From a virus, in the IMG/VR virus record IMGVR_UViG_3300047121_000347, positions 37,831-101,830 of that record: 64,000 bases of DNA; one strand, written 5' to 3'. The notes under the pieces are model-generated. The model was not told the DNA's origin. It saw only the letters and a program-made list of their open reading frames with translations, and did not search any database. Each line of letters opens with the position of its first letter. Position 1 is the first letter of the stretch. A program made the position numbers and the translations under genes. Below, piece after piece: positions 57,527 through 64,000 of the stretch.

Positions 57527-59054
57527 CGAACCTCTCCTCCAAAACATTCCAGTAGCGCCCCCGCTTGATTATACGCACCTCTTGTGGCTGGCGCGGCGCA
57601 TTACGCAACTGCCACAACACCGACCGAGCCGGCGCGGGCAGCCTAACGGCCAGCGCCCGCTGATTGAAGAACCTAACAGCACGCTGATCGGGTTGCGCCG
57701 AGTTGATGAACTGCGACGCCTGAAGGCGTGCGCCTTCGGGGGTCATGCAGTTGTAGTTGACGAGCAGGATTGGCGTGGCGGGGTCGCGGCGAGTGGTGAT
57801 AGCTACGCTGTTTACGGTATGCACCTGCGCAGTCAGCACAGCGCCGTCTTGGGCCTCCTGGCCCGTCATGGGGTCAATGGGTGATAACTTGATGAGCCCA
57901 GGGCGCATCTCCCGCTCGCGGCGCTCGGCCGGGTCGGCGCGGACCTGCTCAAGATGGCCAGCGTCATTCTTCTCCCGGTAATACGTCTCCATCATATCAA
58001 CCCCGCCCAGCCGGATGAGGTTGCCGACGTAGTCCAAGATGAGGCAGTTGCGTTTGCTTTCATGCAGTCGGGTACCTCGCCCTTGCATCTGCACCCACAA
58101 TGATGAGGACAGCGTGGGTCGCAGGCACACGATGCAGTCCAATGCCGGGTGATCGAACCCCGTGGTGAGCATATCCACCGAGCACAACACCCGAGTTTGC
58201 CCACTCGTGAACCGCCCCAACACCGCCTGACGTTGCTCCTCATCAAGAGCGCTGGTGAGCACCTCGGTCGTCCAGCCGGTCATGGCCTGAATGACGAGCG
58301 CAGCTCGCTTGGCGGCCACCACCGTCGGGCAGTACACCGCGACGTGCCGACGGCGCACAGCCAACTCACCCAGCGACCGGGCCACGCTGATGAGCCACTC
58401 CTCGGTCTCAAGGTTGGCCACTTCGGACTGCACGTAGTCGCTGTCGATCTTTACGCCACCCACGTCAAGCTGAACGGCGGTCTCAACCCCAACGAGGGGG
58501 CAGAGGTAGCCCTCCTGCACTGCGCGAGGCACATTGTAGGCGTACGCCAACCGATCAAACCAGAACTGCTCCCCCTCGCCGTAGATCACGCCGTTGTCCA
58601 TACGCCACGGGGTGGCGGTCATAGCGATGCGTTGGGCCTGGGGTTGCCCGCTCAGCAGCCGCTCATACTGAGTCGGCTCCCCGTGGTTATGCGGCACGCG
58701 GTGTGCTTCGTCAATGATGATGAGTGCCGGCGGGGGCATACGCCCCGTGGCACTGATGACGGTTTGAATGGTGCCGTAGATGATCGGCGCGTCGTAGTCG
58801 CGGCGCTTCAGCCCGGTGCAGACCACACCCGGCTCCGCGCCGGTATGCCGAGCGTAGGTGGCGGCATTCTGCCTCACCAACTGTTGAACGTGAGTGAGTA
58901 CCCACGTTCGGCCGGGCAGCCGCCGACGAGCCAACTCAGCTATGATGAGGGACTTTCCCGTCCCGGTGGCGAGCTGCAACGCCGGGTTGCCACCCGCGTC
59001 GAGCGCATTGAGTGCGGAGTCGACCGCCTCAAGTTGATAGGGTCTCAGATCCAT
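57516..59054 (-). CDS. DEAD/DEAH-type SF2 helicase, complete copy
   Basis: 512 residues with Walker A ATGTGKS (29-35), DEAH (115-118), MTATPWR (145-151) and C-terminal helicase motifs LCSVDMLTTGFDHPALD, SLWVQMQGRGTR and LILDYVGN. This is the layout of UvsW/RecQ-like or type I R-M-like phage helicases that act on replication or recombination intermediates. The N-terminal half is nearly the same protein as the partial copy at 1-792. It begins the minus-strand early operon; its promoter is at 59094-59122. Confidence 0.92.
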   Translation of the reverse strand: MDLRPYQLEAVDSALNALDAGGNPALQLATGTGKSLIIAELARRRLPGRTWVLTHVQQLVRQNAATYARHTGAEPGVVCTGLKRRDYDAPIIYGTIQTVISATGRMPPPALIIIDEAHRVPHNHGEPTQYERLLSGQPQAQRIAMTATPWRMDNGVIYGEGEQFWFDRLAYAYNVPRAVQEGYLCPLVGVETAVQLDVGGVKIDSDYVQSEVANLETEEWLISVARSLGELAVRRRHVAVYCPTVVAAKRAALVIQAMTGWTTEVLTSALDEEQRQAVLGRFTSGQTRVLCSVDMLTTGFDHPALDCIVCLRPTLSSSLWVQMQGRGTRLHESKRNCLILDYVGNLIRLGGVDMMETYYREKNDAGHLEQVRADPAERREREMRPGLIKLSPIDPMTGQEAQDGAVLTAQVHTVNSVAITTRRDPATPILLVNYNCMTPEGARLQASQFINSAQPDQRAVRFFNQRALAVRLPAPARSVLWQLRNAPRQPQEVRIIKRGRYWNVLEERFGGQ

Positions 59055-59093
59055 CGCAGTTATCGGTTATGGGGTTGAACAAAAGGGTTTTTC

Positions 59094-59122
59094 ATTATGC
59101 GCACTCCCGGCGGGAAAGGCAA
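59094..59122 (-). promoter_or_regulatory. Sigma70-like promoter for the right helicase and early operon
   Basis: On the minus strand, TTGCCT (59117-59122), 17 bases, CATAAT (59094-59099). It is the same arrangement as at 834-862. Transcription would go leftwards into the replication and DNA-modification genes. The rest of the divergent region (59123-59228) has no further strong boxes, so the plus-strand block may rely on weaker or phage-specific promoters. Confidence 0.68.
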
Positions 59123-59228
59123 ATTATAACCAACCAAAGCGAGTGGTTATATGTTCAATCCACGCGCCAAATAAGTTTTAATTCACTTCAGCAACAACTT
59201 AATAACTTTTAACTCAGGAGAACTCAGC

Positions 59229-59615
59229 ATGAAACTAGGCACACAAACCGGAAGCCTCATCAATCACGTCCTCTCGGGCAGCACCACGGGCAAGCCCCCT
59301 TACGTGGGGATGCCCGCTACGCTGCTCGCTTGGTCGGACCGTTACCCCGCCACGGTGGTTGAGGTCAACAACTTGAAACGGTACATCGTGGTGCAGGAAG
59401 ACCACGCCCGACGCATTGACCGGAACGGTCTCAGCGAGCAGCAAGTCTACGAGTACACCCCCAACCCCAACGGTCATCGGCGCATCTTCCGTAAAATGAA
59501 GAACGGCCAGTGGGCCGAGCACTTCATCAACCCCGAGACGAAGCGCCTGGTAAAAGCCAGCAGCTGCGGGTTGTGGCTCGGGCACCGCGAGAAGTATGAA
59601 GATCCCTCGTTTTGA
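59229..59615 (+). CDS. Conserved phage protein, 128 aa
   Basis: Begins MKLGTQTGSLINHVLSGSTT, then VGMPATLLAWSDRYPATVVE, ending SCGLWLGHREKYEDPSF. Similar sequences occur in many phages of Proteobacteria, without known function. The ATG follows CAACTTAATAACTTTTAACTCAGGAGAACTCAGC, the best example of the shared leader. It is present only in the right-hand block, occupying the position next to the helicase. Confidence 0.72.
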   Translation: MKLGTQTGSLINHVLSGSTTGKPPYVGMPATLLAWSDRYPATVVEVNNLKRYIVVQEDHARRIDRNGLSEQQVYEYTPNPNGHRRIFRKMKNGQWAEHFINPETKRLVKASSCGLWLGHREKYEDPSF

Positions 59616-59631
59616 CAGCTGGAGCAAACAC

Positions 59632-59946
59632 ATGCAAAAGAAACGCAACATGCGCGGCGACCCCGGCGGCCCTGATGACGAGCCGGGCTGCTCACGGGAC
59701 CCCGCACACCCCCACGGTTTCGACCGCAACGCCAGCCACAACGCCGGACGTTACGTGTGCCTTTGCGAAGGGTTCCTGGACGCCACCGTGGACGACGGCT
59801 CGTTGGCGGTGGTGCGCGAACTGGCGCAACGCGACGACTACGTCATGGTGCACGCCACGGAGCTACAAGAGCTGCTCGCTCAGCTGGACGAGCTGCGCGA
59901 TCGGGTAACCGCACTCACGTATAAAGAGGAGAAACAAAGATGGTGA
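59632..59946 (+). CDS. Conserved phage protein, 104 aa (right copy)
   Basis: Orthologue of 3651-3965 on the opposite strand, with only scattered changes and the same Cys/His residues (DPAHPHGFDRNASH, YVCLCEGF). I start it at ATG 59632 (MQKKRNMRGDPG) after GGAG. Function unknown; its preservation through inversion shows it is not dependent on its strand. Confidence 0.75.
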   Translation: MQKKRNMRGDPGGPDDEPGCSRDPAHPHGFDRNASHNAGRYVCLCEGFLDATVDDGSLAVVRELAQRDDYVMVHATELQELLAQLDELRDRVTALTYKEEKQRW

Positions 59947-60194
59947 AGAACTACGTCGCGGGTCAATCCACGTGGCGACTACCCGCCGAGGACCCCCCGC
60001 CGTTGGGGGTGAAGATGCTCCTCCTGAACCGAGGGGGCGTGTGCGTCATAGGCACTTGGGGTGCGTGGGCGTTGGCTTGGGCACCGTTGCCGCTCATCCC
60101 CGAGCACATAAAAGCGGCGCTGCTCCCGGCGGGGTATGCCCGGCAGCTCGAACCCGTTGAAGATTGGAAACTACACGCAGGAGACGCCGCATGA
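59940..60194 (+). CDS. DUF551-like small protein, 84 aa (right copy)
   Basis: Orthologue of 3403-3657 with the same TWRLPAED, GVKMLLLNRGGVCVIGTWG and WAPLPLIPE blocks and only a few substitutions. It overlaps both neighbours, as in the left block, confirming that local gene order (59632 then this gene) was kept when the block was inverted. Confidence 0.7.
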   Translation: MVKNYVAGQSTWRLPAEDPPPLGVKMLLLNRGGVCVIGTWGAWALAWAPLPLIPEHIKAALLPAGYARQLEPVEDWKLHAGDAA

Positions 60195-60610
60195 GCCGAG
60201 AGCTAATGAAGCTGGCGCTAGAAGAATTGCAAAACGCCCGCGATCATATTTACCTACTGCCCGAGAACGAGCAGCCTCTCACCGAAGAGCAGATTCTCAA
60301 CCGCATCAACGCGGCTATCACCCTTTTGCATCAAGAGGTGTACGGCGACGCTAATGACACATCCCAAAAATGCGCAGGGAAGCAAGAACCCGTAGCGTGG
60401 ATGCACACAACCGGAACCGGGCACGTGTACTTCCGCAAGAAGCCGCAAGACAAGGTGTTCAACCCGCAGCCTGTGTTCACCGCACCGCCAAAAGCTGCTG
60501 AATGGGTTGGGCTGACGCTAAATGAAGCAGAAGATTTCTACGAGAAATACCCTGACAGGGCGGAGCTCATTAACGCCATAGACAAGTTCCTTGAGGAGAA
60601 GAACGCATGA
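60191..60610 (+). CDS. Accessory protein with EWVGLT module, 139 aa
   Basis: ATG 60191 overlaps the previous stop (ATGA). It begins MSRELMKLALEELQNARDHI, a variant of the MSREAM helical module, and carries FTAPPKAAEWVGLT, after which it diverges from the family with NEAEDFYEKYPDRAELINAI. No known function. It fills the position that NinX and the 71-residue gene have in the left block. Confidence 0.68.
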   Translation: MSRELMKLALEELQNARDHIYLLPENEQPLTEEQILNRINAAITLLHQEVYGDANDTSQKCAGKQEPVAWMHTTGTGHVYFRKKPQDKVFNPQPVFTAPPKAAEWVGLTLNEAEDFYEKYPDRAELINAIDKFLEEKNA

Positions 60611-60987
60611 GCGATTCATACGATGATTACGAGTCAAAAATGCAACTTGCAGAACACGCATGGGAGGTAAAAACTGAACACGACCGTGCGGTTGAGCTGG
60701 CGAAGGCCTACGAGCGCGGATGGAATGCAGCATTAGCGCAACAAGAGCCGGTGGCAGAGATTCAAGCCGAAGATATGGGGAAACCATTTAACGCAATACG
60801 GGTGACGGTTCATTTCTACGCAGAAGTGCCTGCTGTGGGTACGAAACTCTACAAAGCACCACCAAAGCGTGAATGGGTTGGGCTGACTGATGAAGAGGTT
60901 AATGAGCTGGTTGCTCGGTTTAAACGGTATGCCTATGTATTGCTCCGTGAAGTCGAAGCCAAACTCAAGGAGAAGAATCATGGATAG
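60607..60987 (+). CDS. Accessory protein with EWVGLTDEE module, 126 aa
   Basis: The N-terminus is helical (MQLAEHAWEVKTEHDRAVEL, AKAYERGWNAALAQQEPVAE); the C-terminus, from KLYKAPPKREWVGLTDEEVN to EVEAKLKEKNHG, matches the shared module of 2395 and 61309. It ends in the AATCATGGATAG junction found at the end of 2395-2853, so the last ~10 codons are nearly identical DNA in different genes. Confidence 0.68.
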   Translation: MSDSYDDYESKMQLAEHAWEVKTEHDRAVELAKAYERGWNAALAQQEPVAEIQAEDMGKPFNAIRVTVHFYAEVPAVGTKLYKAPPKREWVGLTDEEVNELVARFKRYAYVLLREVEAKLKEKNHG

Positions 60988-61312
60988 AGAAGCTATGAAA
61001 CACACACCGGGGCCGTGGGTTGTTGATCCAGCAGTCCGTCAAGGCTTCACGGTCTACGCACCGAAAGAAGGATTCATCGTGGGAACGCAAGATGAAGAAG
61101 GACGCTACGGTGCAATTGAATCAGAAGCCAACGCTCGCCTGATCGCCGCCGCGCCTGATTTGTTGGAAGCGTTACAACAAGCCACGTCTGCTCTTGAGTG
61201 GCGCTGGGAAAGAGTCGCAAACTGCGCAGCACCAGTACACGAGACAGCCATTCAGGAAGCCTACAACCAAGCCCGCGCCGCCATCGCCAAGGCAACAGGA
61301 GAGAAATCATGA
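60980..61312 (+). CDS. Accessory protein, 110 aa
   Basis: ATG 60980 is inside the end of the previous gene. The sequence KHTPGPWVVDPAVRQGFTVY, then NARLIAAAPDLLEALQQATS, is typical of a widespread phage family (HTPGPW...ANA.LIAAAP.LLEAL). It ends QARAAIAKATGEKS, the same ending as 2850-3065. No function is known. Confidence 0.72.
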   Translation: MDREAMKHTPGPWVVDPAVRQGFTVYAPKEGFIVGTQDEEGRYGAIESEANARLIAAAPDLLEALQQATSALEWRWERVANCAAPVHETAIQEAYNQARAAIAKATGEKS

Positions 61313-61659
61313 GCAGAGAAGCTATGCAGATGGCGCTTGAGGCGTTGGAGTTGTACCAAAGCAAAAGCAGCGTTCAAATGTTTGACGATGCCGTTAAAGC
61401 CCTGCGCCAAGCACTGGAGACAGAGCAAGAACCGGTGTGTTGGACTGTTGCCGATGGATGGGTTTATGCCAACGACACGAGCCAAATTGGTACTTCAAAG
61501 GAAGTTAATTGGCAGACCCTCTACACCGCACCACCAAAGGCTGCTGAATGGGTTGGGCTGACGGATGAGGACATGGAAGCACTTTTCTTGAATGAGGACG
61601 GTGTGAGGTTTGCCCGATACATCGAAGCCAAGCTGCGGGAGAAGAATCATGGACATTGA
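61309..61659 (+). CDS. Accessory protein with MSREAM and EWVGLTDE modules, 116 aa
   Basis: ATG 61309 overlaps the previous stop (ATGA). It is the counterpart of 2395-2853: the first ~45 residues (SREAMQMALEALELYQSKSS to LRQALETEQ) and TLYTAPPKAAEWVGLTDEDM agree, while the middle is different and shorter. It ends with IEAKLREKNHGH. Function unknown. Confidence 0.72.
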   Translation: MSREAMQMALEALELYQSKSSVQMFDDAVKALRQALETEQEPVCWTVADGWVYANDTSQIGTSKEVNWQTLYTAPPKAAEWVGLTDEDMEALFLNEDGVRFARYIEAKLREKNHGH

Positions 61660-61924
61660 AAAGATTAGGGTACGGATTATGTCCGAAGCCTACGACCTCG
61701 CAGACCGAGGCGATTTTGAAGGTTACAACGCGGTCAAAGTGATGTGTGGTGATGTGTTGGAATCAATAGCTGCTGTCGTCGCTGCCGAGCGCGAGGCGTG
61801 TGCCAGATTATGCGACCAGATGTTTCATGACTGGTGCAATCAAGAATTTGAAGACGAGGACGAGGCTTACAGAAACAAACCTGATGCCGAGGATTGCAAG
61901 AAAGCTATACGAGAAAGGAGTTAA
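61649..61924 (+). CDS. Small protein with AAVVAAEREACARLC module, 91 aa
   Basis: ATG 61649 is within the end of the previous gene (AATCATGGACATTGA). It contains the block SIAAVVAAEREACARLCDQM, related to AALVAAAEREAC of the small paralogues, followed by an acidic section (EFEDEDEAYRNKPDAED). It occupies the place of the gene at 1957-2226 but with a different N-terminus. Function unknown. Confidence 0.66.
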   Translation: MDIEKIRVRIMSEAYDLADRGDFEGYNAVKVMCGDVLESIAAVVAAEREACARLCDQMFHDWCNQEFEDEDEAYRNKPDAEDCKKAIRERS

Positions 61925-61926
61925 AC

Positions 61927-62169
61927 ATGACAGGCAACATCAAACCGTTCATCAAGGCTACAACCCATGACAACTCTGAGGCCGTAACCATGCTGGAGCA
62001 GTGGTTGGAAGACGCCAAGTCTGGGGAGATCGTCACGGTGGCTATTGTCGGCAAACGCATAGGCGGCGAATGGCAGACAGGCATGAGCAGCAGTCAAAAT
62101 CGCCTTGAGGACGCCGCAATGCTCATCGAGTTGGGTATGCGTCGGCTTGGCTTTAACCCACAGAGGTAA
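61927..62169 (+). CDS. Conserved small protein, 80 aa (right copy)
   Basis: Orthologue of 1712-1954 (MTGNIKPFIKATT, MLEQWLEDAKSGEIVTVAIV). The ribosome site AAAGGAG and the start are the same. Almost all differences are silent or conservative. Confidence 0.75.
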   Translation: MTGNIKPFIKATTHDNSEAVTMLEQWLEDAKSGEIVTVAIVGKRIGGEWQTGMSSSQNRLEDAAMLIELGMRRLGFNPQR

Positions 62170-62172
62170 CGT

Positions 62173-62310
62173 ATGCGAAAAAGTTTACATCTAACTACTG
62201 AATTCTTGCCGCGCAAGTGGCCCTGCTTCGCCGTGGGGTTCGTGAGTAGTGGCAGCGAATTTGTACTGCACCTGTATCTGGTGTGCTTCCGTATTCGATG
62301 GGGGTATTGA
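62173..62310 (+). CDS. Conserved 45-residue protein (right copy)
   Basis: Orthologue of 1571-1708; start, stop, ribosome site (GAGGT) and nearly every base are the same. The very high DNA identity compared with neighbouring genes suggests recent exchange or strong constraint on the DNA itself. Confidence 0.6.
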   Translation: MRKSLHLTTEFLPRKWPCFAVGFVSSGSEFVLHLYLVCFRIRWGY

Positions 62311-62311
62311 A

Positions 62312-62569
62312 ATGACCCAAGATGAAATCGTCAAGATGGCGCGAGAGGCTGGGCTTGTACGCACAGGAGACAAGTGGGTGGAGCCAGCGCGTTGGGGTGT
62401 AACTGAGCTTGTCCATTTCGCCGCCCTTGTCGCCGCAGCCGAGCGCGAGGCGTGTGCTGAATTGGCGGTGAAAGGGACGGACGAACCCGTGCAAACCAAG
62501 ACGCTTGAGATATTACGCAAAGAACGTGAGCGTATTGCCGCCGCCATACGAGCAAGGGGTGAGCAGTGA
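62312..62569 (+). CDS. Small protein of the EIxxMAREA / AALVAAAEREAC family, 85 aa (right copy)
   Basis: Orthologue of 1336-1569 with the same MTQDEI start and the HFAALVAAAEREAC block. The central part (GLVRTGDKWVEPARWGVTEL) and the C-terminus differ, so the family evolves by replacing the middle and tail. Overlaps the following gene by 4 bases. Confidence 0.7.
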   Translation: MTQDEIVKMAREAGLVRTGDKWVEPARWGVTELVHFAALVAAAEREACAELAVKGTDEPVQTKTLEILRKERERIAAAIRARGEQ

Positions 62570-62796
62570 ACACCGCAGACTACGAACGTGCTTTGAGGGA
62601 CCTTGAGGACATCAAACGCACCCTAGCAGCGCTCCGCGCCAACGTGAACATGTTGATGTTTGCCGCTGCGGCGGCCGAGAACGAGCAGTGCGCCCGGCTG
62701 ATTGAACGCATGGGCACTGATGGCTACGGCACGTTGGCGATAGCCGCTGCGGTGCGGCAGCGTATGTTCGACGGCCCTGACCGTTCGGTGCACTAG
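62566..62796 (+). CDS. Conserved small protein, 76 aa (right copy, GTG start)
   Basis: Orthologue of 893-1120, about 95% identical in DNA, but the start is GTG 62566, overlapping the previous stop (GTGA). The last residues are different (DGPDRSVH versus DGPGAIH), because the gene runs into the repeat region. It is the last gene before the repeats. Confidence 0.75.
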   Translation: MNTADYERALRDLEDIKRTLAALRANVNMLMFAAAAAENEQCARLIERMGTDGYGTLAIAAAVRQRMFDGPDRSVH

Positions 62797-63091
62797 CTGT
62801 GACCGTCGGTTCGAGTGGCCTGGCCGTCGGTTCGAGGTTGAAAGTGATTGATCGTTCGGGTAATCGTTCGAACGATCAAACCGAACGAACGATAGCGGAG
62901 GGGCGCAAACTGTGTTGCTCGATCGCCGGATGTGGGGGCAAACTACGTTGCCCCACACGGAGTCGATCAGAGCGAGGGGCGAACGGAGGGGTGCAAAAGT
63001 GGGTAATCGTTCGAACGTCTCCCTCTCTCGAAGAGAGAGGCGAACGATCAAACCGAACGATCACTTTTGGGTGTGGGTTTTGCAGGGGGGC
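62797..63091. repeat. Intergenic repeat region with GATCGTTCG iterons (right copy)
   Basis: A stretch without genes (62797-63152). It has the same iterons as the left region: GATCGTTCG 62850, the 14-base palindrome ATCGTTCGAACGAT 62863-62876, CGAACGAT 62886, the half-palindrome ATCGTTCGAACG 63006, CGAACGATC 63041 and 63054. Two hairpins: 62931-62957, and CCTCTCT-CGAA-type at about 63020-63040. Fewer copies than in the left region and otherwise little base conservation, so the repeats themselves seem to be what is selected. Confidence 0.72.
62931..62957. other. Hairpin inside right repeat region
   Basis: TGTGGGGGCAA (62931-62941) pairs with TTGCCCCACA (62948-62957), one bulged G and a short loop. 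It is followed by GGAGTCGATCAGAGCGAGGGG, which matches the reverse complement of the left region beside its hairpin. Orientation therefore differs between the units. Confidence 0.6.
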
Positions 63092-63121
63092 TTGCCTTCT
63101 GCGGCGGGGTGAGGTTATAAT
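63092..63121 (+). promoter_or_regulatory. Sigma70-like promoter upstream of second terS
   Basis: TTGCCT (63092-63097), 18 bases and TATAAT (63116-63121), followed by a ~26-base leader with TTGGAG before ATG 63153. Same type as the left terS promoter and helicase promoters (TTGCCN start). Confidence 0.65.
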
Positions 63122-63152
63122 CTCGCGCATACCCCTGACGGTTGGAGCGTAG

Positions 63153-63740
63153 ATGAGCAAACCCCGAGCAACGAAGAGCGATGAACCCAGACGCGGTGTG
63201 GGTGCGCCTCGGCGTTACGATCGCGCCGCCGTGGCGGAGAAAGTTTGTGCGGAGTTGAAGCGTGGGCGTTCGTTGGAGTCGATTTGCGCGGCGGAGGATA
63301 TGCCGCACGTGGGGACTTTTCTTGAGTGGGTGGAGCGGGATTCCCCGGCCGGCATAGCGCAGGACTACGCGCATGCGCGCAAAATTGGCTACGCGCTGCT
63401 AGCGGAGGAGATCGTCGCCCTGGCGGACAAGACCCACGAGTGGGTGATGACGCAGGAGCTCGACCCGGACGGCCAGCCGATGTTTGAGGATGACGGCCGC
63501 CCCCGGTTGAGGAAGGTCCTCATGCCGTTGAGCGCGGACGTCATCGCGCACAAGCGGGTGCAGATTGACACGCGGAAGTGGATGCTGAGCAAGATGCTGC
63601 CCAAAGTGTACGGCGACCGCCTGACCACCGAGCACACCGGCGCTGAGGGCGGCCCGGTGCAGGTCGAGCTGAGCGTGTTTGATCAGATTCTGAACAATCT
63701 TGAACTGAAACGTCAGGCCGAAGACGGTGGGCGCGACTGA
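63153..63740 (+). CDS. terS: Terminase small subunit (right copy, Sf6-like type)
   Basis: The 195-residue protein resembles Sf6 gp1-type small subunits: an N-terminal helix-turn-helix (AVAEKVCAELKRGRSLESIC, MPHVGTFLEWVERDSPAGIA), YAHARKIGYALLAEEIVALA, and the hallmark VQIDTRKWMLSKMLPKVYGD. It is not related to the left TerS except in the last ~30 residues (GPVQVELSVFDQILNNLELK against GPLRVEVNVFDEILKNIELK), probably the part that contacts TerL or portal. GGAG precedes ATG 63153. Confidence 0.88.
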   Translation: MSKPRATKSDEPRRGVGAPRRYDRAAVAEKVCAELKRGRSLESICAAEDMPHVGTFLEWVERDSPAGIAQDYAHARKIGYALLAEEIVALADKTHEWVMTQELDPDGQPMFEDDGRPRLRKVLMPLSADVIAHKRVQIDTRKWMLSKMLPKVYGDRLTTEHTGAEGGPVQVELSVFDQILNNLELKRQAEDGGRD

Positions 63741-64000
63741 CAGCGCAGCGCTGGCGGGGTTGCTGCAGGATGCGCAGCTACGCCAACAGTTCAGGCATCT
63801 CCCCCCGCAGCGGCAGGCGGCGTGGGCTTGGCGGGCGTTGTGGCTGAGCCAGGCTCACAGGCATCAGATACTCCCCGTGGGGGAGTGGTGGTCGATATGG
63901 TTAATGTTAGCCGGGCGGGGAGCAGGCAAGACCCGCACCGCAGCTGAGCAGGTCGGCTGGTGGGCTTGGAGCTACCCGAAGACCCGCTGGCTAGTCGCCG
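63727..64000 (+). CDS. terL: Terminase large subunit, second copy, N-terminal part
   Basis: From GTG 63727 the frame is open to the window edge (91 codons) and reads as the TerL N-terminus: LPPQRQAAWAWRALWLSQAH, EWWSIWLMLAGRGAGKTRTA and WWAWSYPKTRWLVA. It is very similar in protein but not in DNA to 6183-7640, with the same 14-base overlap with terS. Walker A AGRGAGKTRT is complete. Confidence 0.88.
   Translation, partial: MGATDSAALAGLLQDAQLRQQFRHLPPQRQAAWAWRALWLSQAHRHQILPVGEWWSIWLMLAGRGAGKTRTAAEQVGWWAWSYPKTRWLVA

Noticed and set aside
1-64000. CRISPR array
   Set aside because: The GATCGTTCG repeats are short, unevenly spaced and in both orientations, with no spacers of constant length; no cas genes apart from the Cas4-like recombination nuclease.
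1-64000. Temperate lifestyle (prophage)
   Set aside because: I found no integrase, excisionase, CI-like repressor or att-like duplication beside a tRNA. The winged-helix protein at 54806 is not a convincing repressor.

Overview
The window looks like a tailed double-stranded DNA phage, most likely a lytic podovirus-type phage of a Gram-negative host. It has a terminase pair, a large portal, a gpT-like capsid protein, head-to-tail adaptor and nozzle proteins, three large candidate ejection proteins, several appendage proteins and a GH24 endolysin. I see no tail-tube, sheath, baseplate or tape-measure genes, and no integrase, CI-like repressor, tRNA or bacterial housekeeping gene. Genes are tightly packed, usually with ATGA or GTGA overlaps. 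GC content is fairly high, except in two AT-richer stretches (part of the main fibre gene near 24.3-25.4 kb and the giant gene near 32.5-37 kb).

Layout. 1-792 is the N-terminal part of an SF2 helicase (minus strand). 893-5081 is a minus-strand block of small accessory genes, including a NinX-like protein, and ends with a PLP-fold enzyme. 5118-5722 is an intergenic region with iteron-like repeats and a hairpin. 5723-42159 is the plus-strand late region: terminase, a PcfJ/JAMM-like protein, portal, GroES-like protein, scaffold, capsid, decoration and fibre genes, lysis genes, adaptor, nozzle, ejection proteins and a virion protein. A strong terminator follows at 42205-42240. 42239-59054 is the minus-strand early region: RuvC, a Cys-rich protein, an Acb2-like anti-CBASS protein, a Cas4-like nuclease, a DUF669 protein, a Sak4-like ATPase, family B polymerase, DUF3310, an HD nucleotidase, a thymidylate-synthase-fold enzyme, a DNA hypermodification cluster, small genes, a prim-pol/helicase and the SF2 helicase. 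59229-62796 is a plus-strand block of small genes, followed by a second repeat region, a second terS and the start of a second terL.

The most striking structural feature is that the right end (about 58.3-64 kb) is a diverged version of the left end (1-about 6.45 kb), so the window spans slightly more than one genome length of two related units arranged head to tail. Between helicase and terminase, the accessory-gene block is inverted in one unit relative to the other, and the two terS genes belong to different families. This could be a real tandem or heterodimeric arrangement, or an assembly chimera; the window cannot decide.

The most striking biological system is the minus-strand cluster at 48428-52884. 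It encodes a thymidylate-synthase-fold enzyme (candidate dUMP hydroxymethylase), a putative base-hypermodification protein, a P-loop 5-hmdU-DNA-kinase-like protein, a candidate amino-acid:DNA transferase and a PLP-dependent enzyme. Together with an HD nucleotidase just downstream, this predicts that thymine in the phage DNA is replaced by 5-hydroxymethyluracil and then hypermodified, as established for phages such as M6, ViI and phiW-14. The Acb2-like protein adds a second, protein-based counter-defence.
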